64,000 nt of DNA. Origin: Callipepla californica brunnescens. Its lineage: Eukaryota > Chordata > Aves > Galliformes > Odontophoridae. The notes below the pieces were generated by a model. It saw only the letters and a list, made by a program, of their open reading frames with translations. It had not been told where the DNA came from and ran no database searches. This document shows positions 63,906 to 64,000 of the stretch, one piece after another. Location: NCBI GenBank assembly GCA_023055505.1, contig JALIRH010000035.1, positions 4,458,382 through 4,522,381 of the forward strand, written 5' to 3'. Position 1 is the stretch's first letter, and each line of letters opens with the position of its first letter. The position numbers were made by a program, and so were the translations under genes.

Positions 63906-64000
63906 GGAGGTGGCGAAGCGCTGGCCTGGGGAAGAGGAGCAGCCACACTCTGCTGTGTGCTCCTGCACGCGGTGAAAGGACAATTACTGAAACCCCCTCC

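Noticed and set aside
1..64000. tRNA, rRNA, well-known microRNA hairpins and CRISPR arrays
   Set aside because: I scanned for tRNA B-box-like GGTTCRANTCC, a few familiar miRNA seeds and direct repeats with unique spacers. None was found. The direct repeats present are contiguous tandem arrays without spacers.

Overview
This 64-kb window looks like vertebrate, most likely avian (galliform-like), nuclear DNA with no protein-coding gene that I can support. The main evidence for a bird is a set of short, diverged CR1-type LINE fragments. Several keep the recognisable CR1 3' end (a 'GATGATCTYNGAGGTCYCTTCCAACC'-like tract followed by degenerate octamers), while mammalian-type Alu or L1 sequence is absent. 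There are no bacterial operons, ribosome-binding sites, tRNA or rRNA genes. The open reading frames are numerous, short and overlapping in all six frames. The long ones are rich in Cys, Pro, Ser, His, Gln and Trp, as expected from translating CAGC/CTGC-rich noncoding DNA.

The layout is a mosaic. GC-rich, CAGC/CTGC-rich spacers of about 0.3-3 kb alternate with AT-rich, high-complexity islands of 100-900 bp, which are dense in homeodomain cores (TAAT/ATTA, TAATTA), POU-like octamers, SOX-like ACAAT and ATTGAT/ATCAAT cores. In birds this pattern is typical of a gene desert or a giant intron next to a developmental regulator, where the islands are conserved noncoding elements (enhancers). One sequence cannot show conservation, so every such call is an inference from composition. 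The strongest islands are about 5335-6060, 9525-9835, 14095-14360, 16015-16370, 19745-20095, 23025-23345, 24795-25050, 29645-30065, 30645-31045, 32645-33045, 36465-36700, 37420-37790, 41405-41665, 42345-42680, 44755-45150, 45535-46250, 46980-47875, 49595-49950 and 60545-61295. I cannot name the neighbouring gene.

Repeats are sparse: about a dozen CR1 pieces, one likely ancient amniote repeat (45020-45094), and several tandem arrays. The arrays are a 16-bp x 8 array with an alternating 32-bp higher-order pattern (7602-7729), a degenerate 21-bp array of roughly 24 units ending in inverted units (34308-34853), a perfect 12-bp x 5 array (36817-36884), 19-bp x 3 (21197-21253), 9-bp x 3 (37368-37394), and common microsatellites and homopolymers.

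The best candidate for a promoter-like sequence is the CpG cluster at about 38340-38720, with 33 CpGs counted in 38341-38700. No convincing new multi-gene system is visible. The interest lies in the dense array of candidate regulatory islands and in the two unusual minisatellites.
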